Shown piece by piece: positions 8,692-16,472 of a stretch of DNA of 21,372 nucleotides. The stretch spans positions 1 to 21,372 of the forward strand of contig JBOFIT010000008.1 in the NCBI GenBank assembly GCA_051650305.1. Direction: 5' to 3'. Each line of letters opens with the position of its first letter. The stretch's first letter is position 1. Both the position numbers and the translations under genes were made by a program. The stretch is from JBOFDK01 sp051650305. Lineage in GTDB: Bacteria; Bacillota; Clostridia; Lachnospirales; Cellulosilyticaceae. The notes beneath the pieces are model-generated. The model was not told where the DNA came from, ran no database searches, and saw only the letters and a list, made by a program, of their open reading frames with translations.

Positions 8692-9315
8692 ATGAGAGAA
8701 CTGCTAAGAGAATTAAAAATAGCATTAAAAGTAACCGTTGTAATGCTGGTAATATGTGGAATAGTCTATCCTTTAGGTTTAACGGGTATCAGTAAACTTA
8801 TATTTCCACATCAAGCAAACGGAAGTCTTATTGAAGTAGATGGTAAAGTAATAGGCTCAGAAATTGTGGGCCAAAAATTAGACGGAGCAATTTATATGAA
8901 AGGGCGTCCATCAGCCGTAAGCTACAACACTTATACAAGAGAAGAAAAAGAAAATGGGGCGTACAAAGGTATCGCTTCAGGATCGAGCAATTATAGTGCG
9001 ACGAATCCAGAACTTCTAAAGAGAATAGAGAAGGATATGGAAGTTTTTCTAAAAGACAACCCAACGATTGAGAAAGAAGCCATTCCTCTGGATCTTTTGA
9101 CAGCTTCAGGCTCAGGTCTTGATCCACATATATCTGTACAGGCAGCAGAGATACAAATACCTGCTATAAGCAAGGCAACAGGTTTATCAGAGGCACAACT
9201 TCAAGCGATGGTAGCGAGCCAGACAAGTAAAAAATATCTAGGTGTTTTTGGCGAAGATACAGTGAATGTTTTAAAAGTCAATTTGATGATTGCTAAGGAA
9301 TTAGGGAAAATTTAA
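8692..9315 (+). CDS. kdpC: KdpC, accessory subunit of Kdp ATPase
   Basis: Single-span membrane subunit needed for assembly and ATP affinity of the Kdp complex. The 207-residue protein has one hydrophobic segment near residues 11-32 (TVVMLVICGIVYPLGLTGIS region) followed by a KdpC domain with the characteristic YMKGRPSAVSYN and SGSGLDPHIS motifs and a conserved C-terminal VNVLKVNL. A GTG at 8683 is in frame, but the ribosome site AAGGAG (8678-8683) overlaps it. The ATG at 8692 lies 8 bases after GGAG and is taken as the start. It is the last gene of kdpABC and is followed by a terminator. Confidence 0.96.
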   Translation: MRELLRELKIALKVTVVMLVICGIVYPLGLTGISKLIFPHQANGSLIEVDGKVIGSEIVGQKLDGAIYMKGRPSAVSYNTYTREEKENGAYKGIASGSSNYSATNPELLKRIEKDMEVFLKDNPTIEKEAIPLDLLTASGSGLDPHISVQAAEIQIPAISKATGLSEAQLQAMVASQTSKKYLGVFGEDTVNVLKVNLMIAKELGKI

Positions 9316-9331
9316 TAGAAGCAGATAAAGG

Positions 9332-9368
9332 AACAAGTGGTGTAAAAAAACATTGCTTGTTTTTTTTA
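9332..9368 (+). terminator. Rho-independent terminator of kdpABC
   Basis: An 11-bp stem, three of whose pairs are G-T wobbles, is formed by 9332-9342 and 9351-9361. It has an A-rich 8-base loop and runs into a stretch of eight or more T. Confidence 0.85.
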
Positions 9369-9532
9369 TAGTATTAAAGATAAGGAATAAAAAAGTAAAT
9401 TAGGAAGAAAAATAGAAGATAGACAATCTAAAACAAAAAATACCTATAAAAAAATCTAAAAATAAAGTACAATCACTAAAGTATATAAAAACTTTGTCGA
9501 TATAAATATGTTAATGGTATGTAAATGAATGA
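9369..9532. other. AT-rich gap without recognised gene
   Basis: Very A/T-rich spacer between the kdp terminator and the ABC-operon promoter. All frames are short; nothing beyond a small AT inverted repeat (AAAGT/ACTTT near 9478-9495) was seen. Confidence 0.5.
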
Positions 9533-9561
9533 TTGACTTTACAACTTACTTCCATTAATAT
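9533..9561 (+). promoter_or_regulatory. Predicted sigma-A promoter of the sugar-type ABC operon
   Basis: -35 TTGACT (9533-9538), a 17-base spacer and -10 TAATAT (9556-9561). Transcription would start near 9568-9570, leaving an untranslated leader of about 78 bases before the ATPase gene. Two other TATA-like words overlap the -10. Confidence 0.7.
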
Positions 9562-9582
9562 ATAAAAAGTGTATGATAGGTA

Positions 9583-9602
9583 TAATTATGTGAACATAGT
9601 TA
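9583..9602 (+). promoter_or_regulatory. 20-bp inverted repeat just after the transcription start, possible operator
   Basis: TAATTATGT at 9583-9591, GA, then ACATAGTTA at 9594-9602; the arms are complementary at 8 of 9 positions. Lying 15-35 bases after the predicted start, it would suit a dimeric repressor. The regulator is unknown, and no cre (CcpA) site was recognised. Confidence 0.4.
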
Positions 9603-9646
9603 CAAAAACAAAAGACATAAAAAAACAAAAAATGAGGTGTACAAGC

Positions 9647-10690
9647 ATGGGAATCAGATTAGAAAACTTAGTAGTAAGATTTGGTGATTTTACTGCTATT
9701 AATGATGTGACTATTCAAATTCCAAAGGGTAAACTAATATCTTTATTAGGCCCATCAGGGTGTGGTAAATCCACAACTCTTTTCACAATTTCAGGTATCC
9801 ACAAACCAACAGGTGGTAAAGTATTCTTCGGTGAAAGAGATGTAACAGGTCTTGAACCAGAAAAGTTAGGTATTGGACTTGTATTCCAAAACTATGCGCT
9901 TTATCCACATATGACAGTAAGAGACAATCTTATGTTCCCTCTTAAGAACTTAAAATGGGACAAAGCTGAAGCTGAAAAGCGTGTCGTTGAAGTTGCGAAA
10001 ATTGTAAAAATCGATGGCTTACTTGACCGTAAACCAGGTCAACTTTCAGGTGGTCAGCAACAACGTGTGGCAATTGCACGTGCGTTAGCGAAGAAACCAG
10101 AAATTTTACTTCTTGACGAGCCATTATCAAACCTTGATACGAAGCTTCGTGTTGAGACACGCCAAGAGATTCGTCGCATTCAGCAAGAAACCGGCGTTAC
10201 AGCAGTATTCGTTACACATGATCAAGAAGAAGCAATGAGTATTTCAGATCAAATTATCCTTATGAAAGATGGTACAATTCAGCAGATTTCTACACCAACA
10301 GAAATTTACATGAATCCATGCAACAAATTCGTAGCATCATTCATCGGTAGCCCAGCAATGAACTTTATGGAATTACCTGTACAAGAAGGTAAAGCTTACA
10401 TCGAGCATTGTGCATTTGAAGGCCTACCAGCAAACCAAAAATCTATCTGTTTAGGTTTTAGAGCAGAAGATATTGAGCCAAACGAAGAAGGTTTCGAGAC
10501 AACTGTACAGACAGTTGAAGTATTAGGACGTGAAAGATTACTTACACTAGAATACAACAACGAAACATACAAGATGCTTGTAGACAAAGAGTTTACAGTT
10601 GCAGAAGGTTCTAAACTTAAAGTAAGACCAAAACAAGGTAAAGCTTATGTATTTGATACTGAAACAGAGGAGTTCATTACAAAATGCTAA
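9647..10690 (+). CDS. ABC transporter ATPase, sugar / glycerol-phosphate importer type (UgpC/MsmK-like)
   Basis: Cytoplasmic ATPase that powers the two permeases encoded next. The 347-residue protein has Walker A GPSGCGKST (35-43), signature LSGGQQQRVAIARA, Walker B ILLLDEPLSNLD with the extra-loop typical of the MalK/UgpC class, the switch histidine in VFVTHDQEEAMS, and a C-terminal TOBE-like domain ending in VRPKQGKAYVFD. The start at 9647 has GAGGTG 7 bases upstream. The frame remains open to 9569, but that stretch is A/T-rich leader overlapping the inverted repeat and is not counted. The gene overlaps the next by 7 bases. Many Firmicutes sugar operons lack an ATPase and share MsmX; here it is in the operon and comes first. 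Confidence 0.93.
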   Translation: MGIRLENLVVRFGDFTAINDVTIQIPKGKLISLLGPSGCGKSTTLFTISGIHKPTGGKVFFGERDVTGLEPEKLGIGLVFQNYALYPHMTVRDNLMFPLKNLKWDKAEAEKRVVEVAKIVKIDGLLDRKPGQLSGGQQQRVAIARALAKKPEILLLDEPLSNLDTKLRVETRQEIRRIQQETGVTAVFVTHDQEEAMSISDQIILMKDGTIQQISTPTEIYMNPCNKFVASFIGSPAMNFMELPVQEGKAYIEHCAFEGLPANQKSICLGFRAEDIEPNEEGFETTVQTVEVLGRERLLTLEYNNETYKMLVDKEFTVAEGSKLKVRPKQGKAYVFDTETEEFITKC

Positions 10691-11601
10691 ACAAAAAAGA
10701 GTCAAAAAATACACAAGGTAATAATAAAGCGAAGAACCTTTACAAAAATACAAAAGGATACTTGTATTTATTGCCAGCGCTTATTGTACTTGGTATCTTT
10801 GTATTTTATCCAATTGTGAATGCAATCATCGGAAGCTTTGATGAAACCAAAGCTTCAGGGTATGTATTTGGATTTGGTTCCTATCAATACTTATTCCAAG
10901 ATGGACGTTTTCTTAACTCTGTATGGAATACTGTGATTTATGCAGCTATCGTACCAATTTTATCAGTAGGTATTTCACTTGTACTTGCTAATACATTAGC
11001 AAATATAAAAAATGAAAAAGTAAAAGGCTTCTTCCAAAGTATCTACTTCCTACCATACGTTACATCACTTGTAGCGATTGGGGTAGTATGGTCATGGTTA
11101 TTCAACAGTCAATACGGTATGATCAACTACTTATTAGGCTTTATAGGCATTGATCCTATCTACTGGCTTACAGATCCAAAGTGGGCGATGCCAGCTTTAA
11201 TGATTTTTGCAGTATGGAAGAGTTTAGCGTTCAATACACTGATTCTTACAACAGGTATTGCTTCGATTAACCCTCAATACTACCAAGCAGCAAAAATTGA
11301 CCAAGCAACGACATCTACAATCTTTAGAAAGATTACGGTACCAATGGTATCACCAATTATTGTTTATACGTACATTATCAGCTTAATTGCTGCATTCAAG
11401 GTATATACAGAAGTATTCGTCTTATTTAACGGTAAGACACTTAATGGTCGTGTATCGACTGTAGTTATGTACATTATCGACCGTTTTTACGGGGACCAAG
11501 ACTTCCCACTTGCTTTTGCAGCAGCGGTTGTATTACTTATCATTATCTTAACAGTAACCTTTGTTCAAAGAGCCCTTGCTCGTAACAAAGTACATTACTA
11601 A
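10684..11601 (+). CDS. ABC transporter permease, MalF/UgpA type
   Basis: First membrane subunit of the importer, 305 residues with about six membrane segments. Its cytoplasmic EAA loop (QAAKIDQATTSTIFRKITVP, about residues 202-221) docks on the ATPase; the usual DGA is DQA here, a mild departure. Its ATG at 10684 lies 7 bases inside the end of the ATPase gene, with GAGGAG 11 bases upstream, so translation is probably coupled. The positively charged, lysine-rich N-terminus (about 25 residues) precedes the first segment, as in other MalF/UgpA-type proteins. The substrate cannot be read from this protein. Confidence 0.93.
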   Translation: MLNKKESKNTQGNNKAKNLYKNTKGYLYLLPALIVLGIFVFYPIVNAIIGSFDETKASGYVFGFGSYQYLFQDGRFLNSVWNTVIYAAIVPILSVGISLVLANTLANIKNEKVKGFFQSIYFLPYVTSLVAIGVVWSWLFNSQYGMINYLLGFIGIDPIYWLTDPKWAMPALMIFAVWKSLAFNTLILTTGIASINPQYYQAAKIDQATTSTIFRKITVPMVSPIIVYTYIISLIAAFKVYTEVFVLFNGKTLNGRVSTVVMYIIDRFYGDQDFPLAFAAAVVLLIIILTVTFVQRALARNKVHY

Positions 11602-11615
11602 AAAGGAGGCAGACG

Positions 11616-12443
11616 ATGGAAAATAAATTAGACGTTAAAATCGGCTTAAAATATCTTTTTCTTACTTTTGTGGCCATAGCAACGCTTTTGCCATTTTACT
11701 GGATGATTGCCTCTTCTTTAAAATCAAGCTTTGAGGTTATTCAAGTACCACCAACACTTGTACCAGAAGCTTTCCTTTGGCAAAACTATACAGAAGCACT
11801 TGGTATGGCACCATTTGGTAGATATTTCATCAATACAATTATCGTTACAGGACTAAGTATTGTAACGACAGTGACTATTGCAATTCTTTCAGCTTTTGCA
11901 TTCTCACACTTACAATTTAAAGGGAGAGACTTGATATTCTCTTTATTTTTAGCATCTATGATGATTCCTGGTGAAGTTCTTATCATCACCAACTTCAAAA
12001 CGATTGCAGCACTTCGTTGGATGGACACTTACAAAGCGTTAGTTGTTCCATACATGGCAAACGTGCTTTATATCTATATGTTAAGAGAGTTCTTCTTAAA
12101 GACACCAAAGCAACTTTACTTTGCAGCTAAAGTAGATGGAGCGAACGATTGGAAGTTCTTATGGCGTATTATGGTTCCGATGGCTAAAGGATCGATTATT
12201 ACAATCTGTATCCTTGTAGGTATCAACTCATGGAACTCATTCTTATGGCCACTACTTGTTACAAACAAAGAAAGTATGAGACTTTTATCAAACGGTCTTA
12301 CTGCCTTCCAATCAGATGCAGGTAATCGCTACGAGCTCTTGATGGCTGCATCAACCATCATCACAATGCCAGTTATTGTCGTTTATGCTTTCTTACACAA
12401 GAAAATTATGAGCGGTATCACAGTAGGCGGTATTAAAGGTTAA
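11616..12443 (+). CDS. ABC transporter permease, MalG/UgpE type
   Basis: Second membrane subunit, 275 residues and six membrane segments, forming the channel with the preceding protein. The EAA loop reads FAAKVDGANDWKFLWRIMVP, with the canonical DGA. The start has AAGGAGG about 7 bases upstream and is 14 bases after the previous stop. The C-terminal MSGITVGGIKG matches the standard ending of this permease class. It is followed by a perfect AT palindrome before the binding-protein gene. Confidence 0.94.
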   Translation: MENKLDVKIGLKYLFLTFVAIATLLPFYWMIASSLKSSFEVIQVPPTLVPEAFLWQNYTEALGMAPFGRYFINTIIVTGLSIVTTVTIAILSAFAFSHLQFKGRDLIFSLFLASMMIPGEVLIITNFKTIAALRWMDTYKALVVPYMANVLYIYMLREFFLKTPKQLYFAAKVDGANDWKFLWRIMVPMAKGSIITICILVGINSWNSFLWPLLVTNKESMRLLSNGLTAFQSDAGNRYELLMAASTIITMPVIVVYAFLHKKIMSGITVGGIKG

Positions 12444-12446
12444 TTG

Positions 12447-12469
12447 ATTTATATAACATTTATATAAAT
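12447..12469 (+). repeat. Perfect 10-3-10 AT palindrome between permease and binding-protein genes
   Basis: ATTTATATAA (12447-12456), CAT, then the exact complement (12460-12469). It starts 4 bases after the permease stop and ends 34 bases before the next ATG. As RNA it would form a weak, A/U-only hairpin without a following T-run, so it is not a normal terminator. It could be a processing or stability element or a protein site. Confidence 0.5.
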
Positions 12470-12503
12470 AATATTTACTTAAAAATTACATGAGGTGAAA
12501 CAA

Positions 12504-13862
12504 ATGAAAAGAAAAGTATTTGCAAGCGCAATGGCAGGACTTCTTGCGATGTCAGTATTTACAGGTTGTGGTTCAAATGAGCCAGCTCCAACACCAGACA
12601 AAGGTACAAATGAAGTAGTGGAAGCAACACTTCCAGAAATGAATGGTCCAGTTTCAATCGAAATGTGGCACTACATGTCAGGTAAACAACAAGAGACTTT
12701 AGAGTCAATTATTGCTGACTTCAACGCAACAAACGATAAACAAATTACAGTAACAGCGGTACCACAAGGTAAAGTTGGCGACTTAAACAAAAAAGTTATC
12801 GCTGCTTCACAATCAAATACATTACCAGCAATCATCAACGTATACCCAGATATTGCTACAGGTCTTATTGAGCAAGGCAAAATTTACGATATGAGCACAT
12901 TCGCTAACCACTCAGAAGTTGGTATAGCAGATGATCTTAAGAATGACTTCGTAGAAGCATTCGTAGCTGAAGTTGCACAATGGAATGATGGTCAACTTTA
13001 CGGTATGCCAATGACTAAGTCAACAGAAGTTATCTATGTAAACAAAACATTACTTGAAAAAATCGGCTACACAATGGAAGACGTTCAAGGAATGACAATG
13101 GAAAAATTAGCTGAAGTATCTCAAAAAGCTAAAGCAGAACTTGGTATCGCAGGTTTCGGTTACGATAGTGGTTCAAACGGATTTATCTCTACATTAAAAA
13201 TGGACGGTAAAGATTTCGTAGAATTAAATGGAACAATCAACTTAGACAATGAGTGGGTAAGAACATTCATGGACTTCTACAAAGAGCAAGTTATGGCTGG
13301 CGCTTTCCGTACACCAGGTGAAGATGGTTTCTTATCAGGTCCATTCTCTAACCAACAAATGTTAATGTACCAAGGTTCAACAGCAGGTGCATCATTCATC
13401 AACACAAATGGTGCTTTTGAATTAGCAGTTGTAGAACCAGCTTACTTTGAAGGTAAAGACAAAGCTGCTATCCAACAAGGTGGTTCATTATTCATCACAA
13501 ACGATGTAAAACCAGAAGAGCAATATGCTGCTTACGAGTTCATCAAATTCGCTACAAATGCTGAAAACACAGCTAAATTCGCTACAGCAACAGGTTACCT
13601 TCCAGTACGTAAATCAGCTGCTGATACAGAAGCAGTTAAAGCTGCTTTAGCAGATGCTGAAGGCGTATACGGAAAAGTATTCCCAGTAGCACAAAACGTA
13701 CTTGAGAATGCTTACTACACACCAGCTGTAAACAATGCTCAATCAGCTCGTATGACTATCCAAGAGAAATTCGAAGCATACGTAAATGGAAACATTGCTG
13801 ACATGGATACATTTATCAAAGAATCTTTAACAGAAGTTGGAACATCTATTCAACGTCAATAA
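12504..13862 (+). CDS. Extracellular solute-binding lipoprotein of sugar / glycerol-phosphate ABC importer
   Basis: Family-1 binding protein that captures the substrate outside the cell. The 452-residue protein has a lipoprotein signal: positive MKRK, a hydrophobic stretch, then VFTGC with C22 as the lipidated residue. The domain begins at VSIEMWHYMSG, and the segment YGMPMTKSTEVIYVNKTLL resembles the UgpB group, which suggests glycerol-phosphate or oligosaccharide transport (weak inference). The in-frame GTG at 12495 overlaps the TGAGGTG ribosome site, so the ATG at 12504, 6 bases after it, is the start. It is the last gene of the operon, whereas binding proteins usually come first. It uses C-ending AAC, TTC and TAC codons more than the kdp genes, which suggests strong expression. 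Confidence 0.93.
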   Translation: MKRKVFASAMAGLLAMSVFTGCGSNEPAPTPDKGTNEVVEATLPEMNGPVSIEMWHYMSGKQQETLESIIADFNATNDKQITVTAVPQGKVGDLNKKVIAASQSNTLPAIINVYPDIATGLIEQGKIYDMSTFANHSEVGIADDLKNDFVEAFVAEVAQWNDGQLYGMPMTKSTEVIYVNKTLLEKIGYTMEDVQGMTMEKLAEVSQKAKAELGIAGFGYDSGSNGFISTLKMDGKDFVELNGTINLDNEWVRTFMDFYKEQVMAGAFRTPGEDGFLSGPFSNQQMLMYQGSTAGASFINTNGAFELAVVEPAYFEGKDKAAIQQGGSLFITNDVKPEEQYAAYEFIKFATNAENTAKFATATGYLPVRKSAADTEAVKAALADAEGVYGKVFPVAQNVLENAYYTPAVNNAQSARMTIQEKFEAYVNGNIADMDTFIKESLTEVGTSIQRQ

Positions 13863-13879
13863 TCTTGATAAATAGAGAG

Positions 13880-13916
13880 AAGAGGTTGTCCAAATGGACA
13901 GCCTTTTCTTTTTTTT
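13880..13916 (+). terminator. Rho-independent terminator of the ABC operon
   Basis: 12-bp stem (13880-13891 with 13896-13907, two wobble pairs), a four-base AAAT loop, and a C plus T-run to 13916. Confidence 0.9.
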
Positions 13917-13925
13917 CACCTCATA

Positions 13926-13931
13926 TATAAT
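13926..13931 (+). promoter_or_regulatory. Possible -10 box for the DHH gene
   Basis: Perfect TATAAT 33 bases before the start codon. No convincing -35 at 16-18 bases; the region overlaps the T-run of the preceding terminator. Confidence 0.35.
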
Positions 13932-13963
13932 AAAAATAAGACAAAACAAGCAGGAGGCCAATG

Positions 13964-14932
13964 ATGAATACAGAACTCATTCACCAGATTATCGATAAAT
14001 TAGAATCTTATGATACCATTGCATTATATAGACACGTCTATCCTGACCCAGACTCATATGGTGCACAAGTAGCACTTAAGGAAATTATAGAAGAGAGTTT
14101 TCCTGGGAAAAAAGTATACTTAATGGGAGAGCATGATGAAAGATTAGGCTACATCGGAGAGATGCATAAAAAAGAAGAGGTTACATTAGATGAGAAGAGC
14201 TTGGCAGTTATTTTAGACGTAGCCAATGCGCCACGTGTAGATGACCAGAGCTTTAATGACTGCGGCTACATCCTAAAGATTGACCATCATCATCCATTTG
14301 ATGAACCGTTTGAAGCATTGACATGGGTAGATACTACTTATCCAGCCACTTGTGTCATGCTCATGGACTTGGTCATCCATAGTAAAGGGCGCCTTAAGTT
14401 TAGTAAGCGTTCAAGAGAAGCACTTTATATAGGGATGATTGCAGATACAGGACGTTTTGAGTATATCGAAAACCCTACAAGCCTCTTTGAAAGACTTGTG
14501 CACATCACACATGATCTTGATACGAAGCCATTATATGAAGCGTACTATGAGCGTAAGGTAAATGAAGTGCAGTTCGAAGGCTATATCTATAGCAACTTTG
14601 AGATACGAGAAAATGGTGTAGCCATCCTTAAGATTCCAGCATCAGTATTAGAGAAGTTCGATATGAATTATATGGTAGCAGCACGTAAAGCAAATACTTT
14701 AAAAGGGATTGAAGGCTTAGTGAACTGGCATTTCTTTGCAGAGGTACCAGGAACCAATAAAATTATGTGCGAATTCCGTTCTAGTGGACCACAAGTAAAT
14801 GGTATCGCTGCAAAATACGGTGGTGGTGGCCATCACTTAGCTGCTGGTGCAACAGTAGAAGGCTGGGACACCGTGGAAGCTATGATTAAAGACTTTGAAG
14901 TGAATGCTGGGGCGTATAAAGCAGCACACTAA
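13964..14932 (+). CDS. DHH/DHHA1 phosphoesterase (NrnA / Pde2-like)
   Basis: Metal-dependent phosphoesterase of 322 residues. The family cleaves short oligonucleotides (nanoRNase), 3'-phosphoadenosine 5'-phosphate, or pApA from c-di-AMP breakdown. Visible motifs: RHVYPDPDSYG (23-33, with D28 and D30), D85 in ILDVAN, the DHH motif DHHHPFDE (107-114), and near the C-terminus the DHHA1 glycine loop GGGGHHLAAGA. The DPD form of the first motif, rather than DGD, is common in the streptococcal Pde2/PAP-phosphatase type, so hydrolysis of pAp or pApA is plausible, but the substrate is not proven. AGGAGG (13952-13957) is 6 bases before ATG 13964 and only 3 before the ATG at 13961, so the later one is preferred. 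The gene stands alone between two terminators. Confidence 0.9.
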   Translation: MNTELIHQIIDKLESYDTIALYRHVYPDPDSYGAQVALKEIIEESFPGKKVYLMGEHDERLGYIGEMHKKEEVTLDEKSLAVILDVANAPRVDDQSFNDCGYILKIDHHHPFDEPFEALTWVDTTYPATCVMLMDLVIHSKGRLKFSKRSREALYIGMIADTGRFEYIENPTSLFERLVHITHDLDTKPLYEAYYERKVNEVQFEGYIYSNFEIRENGVAILKIPASVLEKFDMNYMVAARKANTLKGIEGLVNWHFFAEVPGTNKIMCEFRSSGPQVNGIAAKYGGGGHHLAAGATVEGWDTVEAMIKDFEVNAGAYKAAH

Positions 14933-14954
14933 AGAAAACATAAGACAAACAATG

Positions 14955-14992
14955 AAGAAAGCCTGGGGAATTCCTCAGGCTTTCTTTACTTT
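14955..14992 (+). terminator. Rho-independent terminator after DHH gene
   Basis: Perfect 11-bp stem (AAGAAAGCCTG at 14955-14965 with 14976-14986), extended inward by a G-T wobble and GG/CC around an AATT loop. The T-run is interrupted (CTTTACTTTT). The A-rich left flank is poor, so it works best on the plus strand. Confidence 0.8.
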
Positions 14993-15020
14993 TGCTATAG
15001 GAATAACATAAAACTTATTG

Positions 15021-15026
15021 TATAAT
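15021..15026 (+). promoter_or_regulatory. Possible -10 box for the MATE gene
   Basis: Perfect TATAAT 47 bases before the MATE start codon. The base pairs at the -35 distance (TAGGAA) match the consensus poorly, so the promoter is weak or regulator-dependent. Confidence 0.4.
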
Positions 15027-15073
15027 GAGTGAAGAAAAAATAAAGGGAAAGAAATAAAGAAGAGGCTAGAGAA

Positions 15074-16432
15074 ATGTACATAACAAGAGACAAGAAATTT
15101 TACAAACTCATTATAGGTATCGCTATACCTATCGGCTTTCAAAATCTCATAACTTTTGCGATTAGTATGATGGATACATTGATGCTAGGCGCACTTGGAG
15201 AAGTGGCTTTATCAGCAGCAACTATTGCCAACAATCTTTTCTTTGTACTGACACTTCTGATGTTTGGTCTGGCAGGTGGAAGCAATGTGATGATCGCACA
15301 GTACTGGGGCAAGAACGATATTTCAGCTATACATAAGATTATGGCGATTATGTACCGTTGTTGCGTAGCACTGACATTGGTATTTATAGGTATTGCAGTA
15401 TTTATACCAGAGAAAGTGATGCAAATATTTACTACTGACCAGGAAGTTATTGTGCTAGGGGCACAGTACTTACGTATTGTAGCAATCGGCTATATGTTTT
15501 ATGCAGTGACTAACTGTACCATCATGGTGCTTCGTGCTGTACAGACGGTGAAGATTTCCATGGTAGTGTATAGTGTATCACTTGTCATTAATACCTTCTT
15601 TAACTGGGTATTAATCTTTGGGAAATTCGGTGCGCCAGTGATGGGTGTGCAAGGGGCAGCATTGGCAACGACCATTGCCAGAATTGCAGAGTTCATCGTG
15701 CTTCTCATTTTTTTAGCACGCTATGAGAAGAAACTATGTCTGAAGATTAAAAGTTTATGGTATATAGAAAAAGATCTGCTCAGCAGATACTTTAAAAATA
15801 CAACTCCAGTGGTGGTCAATGAATTACTATGGTCTATCGGGAGTACGATGGTAGGTGTCGTGGTAGGGCATTTAGGGACCCAGGTCGTAGCAGCTAATAG
15901 TATTAATACAGTGATCTTCCAACTTGTAACAGTCTTTATCTTTGGAATAGGTAATGCAGCGGCTACTATTATAGGAAATACTATTGGAGAGGGAGACTTA
16001 GAACGTACGAAAGAGTATGCACGAACCATTGTGATACTCAGTATTGTACTGGGGTTATTGTCCGGTATCATTACGTACTTGATCAGTCCACTCATTATCA
16101 ACCTTTATAATGTGACGGAGGAAACAAAAGCCATTGCAATGGAGATAGCCGTGGTGACGGCCTTTATCATGGTCTTTAAGTCATTGGCAGTCAACACAAT
16201 GGTAGGAATCTTACGCGGAGGCGGTGATGCTTTCTTCGTATTTGTTAATGACCTTATTTTTATGTGGTTCTTTGCAGTGCCACTGGGCTTTATGGCAGCA
16301 TTTAAGTGGGAGTTATCTATTCCTATGATTTTCCTTATACTAAGAAGTGACGAGATTCTAAAGGTAGTCTCTAGTAGCATACGTATTATAAGTGGAAAAT
16401 GGATTAAGGATGTCACAGCTACAGTAGACTAG
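15074..16432 (+). CDS. MATE family multidrug/cation antiporter
   Basis: Membrane efflux protein, expected to export organic cations, drugs or metabolites in exchange for Na+ or H+. The 452-residue length and about twelve membrane segments in two similar halves are typical for the family. The N-terminal half has the usual MDTLMLGALGE...LSAATIANN region with the preceding PIGFQN, and the second half begins at about residue 235 (NTTPVVVNELLWSIGSTMVG). The start at 15074 has AGAGG about 8 bases upstream. Only 40 bases separate its stop from the next gene and no terminator lies between, so the hemerythrin protein gene may be co-transcribed. The substrate cannot be inferred. Confidence 0.92.
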   Translation: MYITRDKKFYKLIIGIAIPIGFQNLITFAISMMDTLMLGALGEVALSAATIANNLFFVLTLLMFGLAGGSNVMIAQYWGKNDISAIHKIMAIMYRCCVALTLVFIGIAVFIPEKVMQIFTTDQEVIVLGAQYLRIVAIGYMFYAVTNCTIMVLRAVQTVKISMVVYSVSLVINTFFNWVLIFGKFGAPVMGVQGAALATTIARIAEFIVLLIFLARYEKKLCLKIKSLWYIEKDLLSRYFKNTTPVVVNELLWSIGSTMVGVVVGHLGTQVVAANSINTVIFQLVTVFIFGIGNAAATIIGNTIGEGDLERTKEYARTIVILSIVLGLLSGIITYLISPLIINLYNVTEETKAIAMEIAVVTAFIMVFKSLAVNTMVGILRGGGDAFFVFVNDLIFMWFFAVPLGFMAAFKWELSIPMIFLILRSDEILKVVSSSIRIISGKWIKDVTATVD

Positions 16433-16472
16433 CATATATTAAATAGAGGACATAAGGTAAGGGGGAATATCT

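Noticed and set aside
9569..9646. Extra 26 residues at the front of the ABC ATPase
   Set aside because: A/T-rich leader containing an inverted repeat; the ATG at 9647 has the GAGGTG ribosome site.
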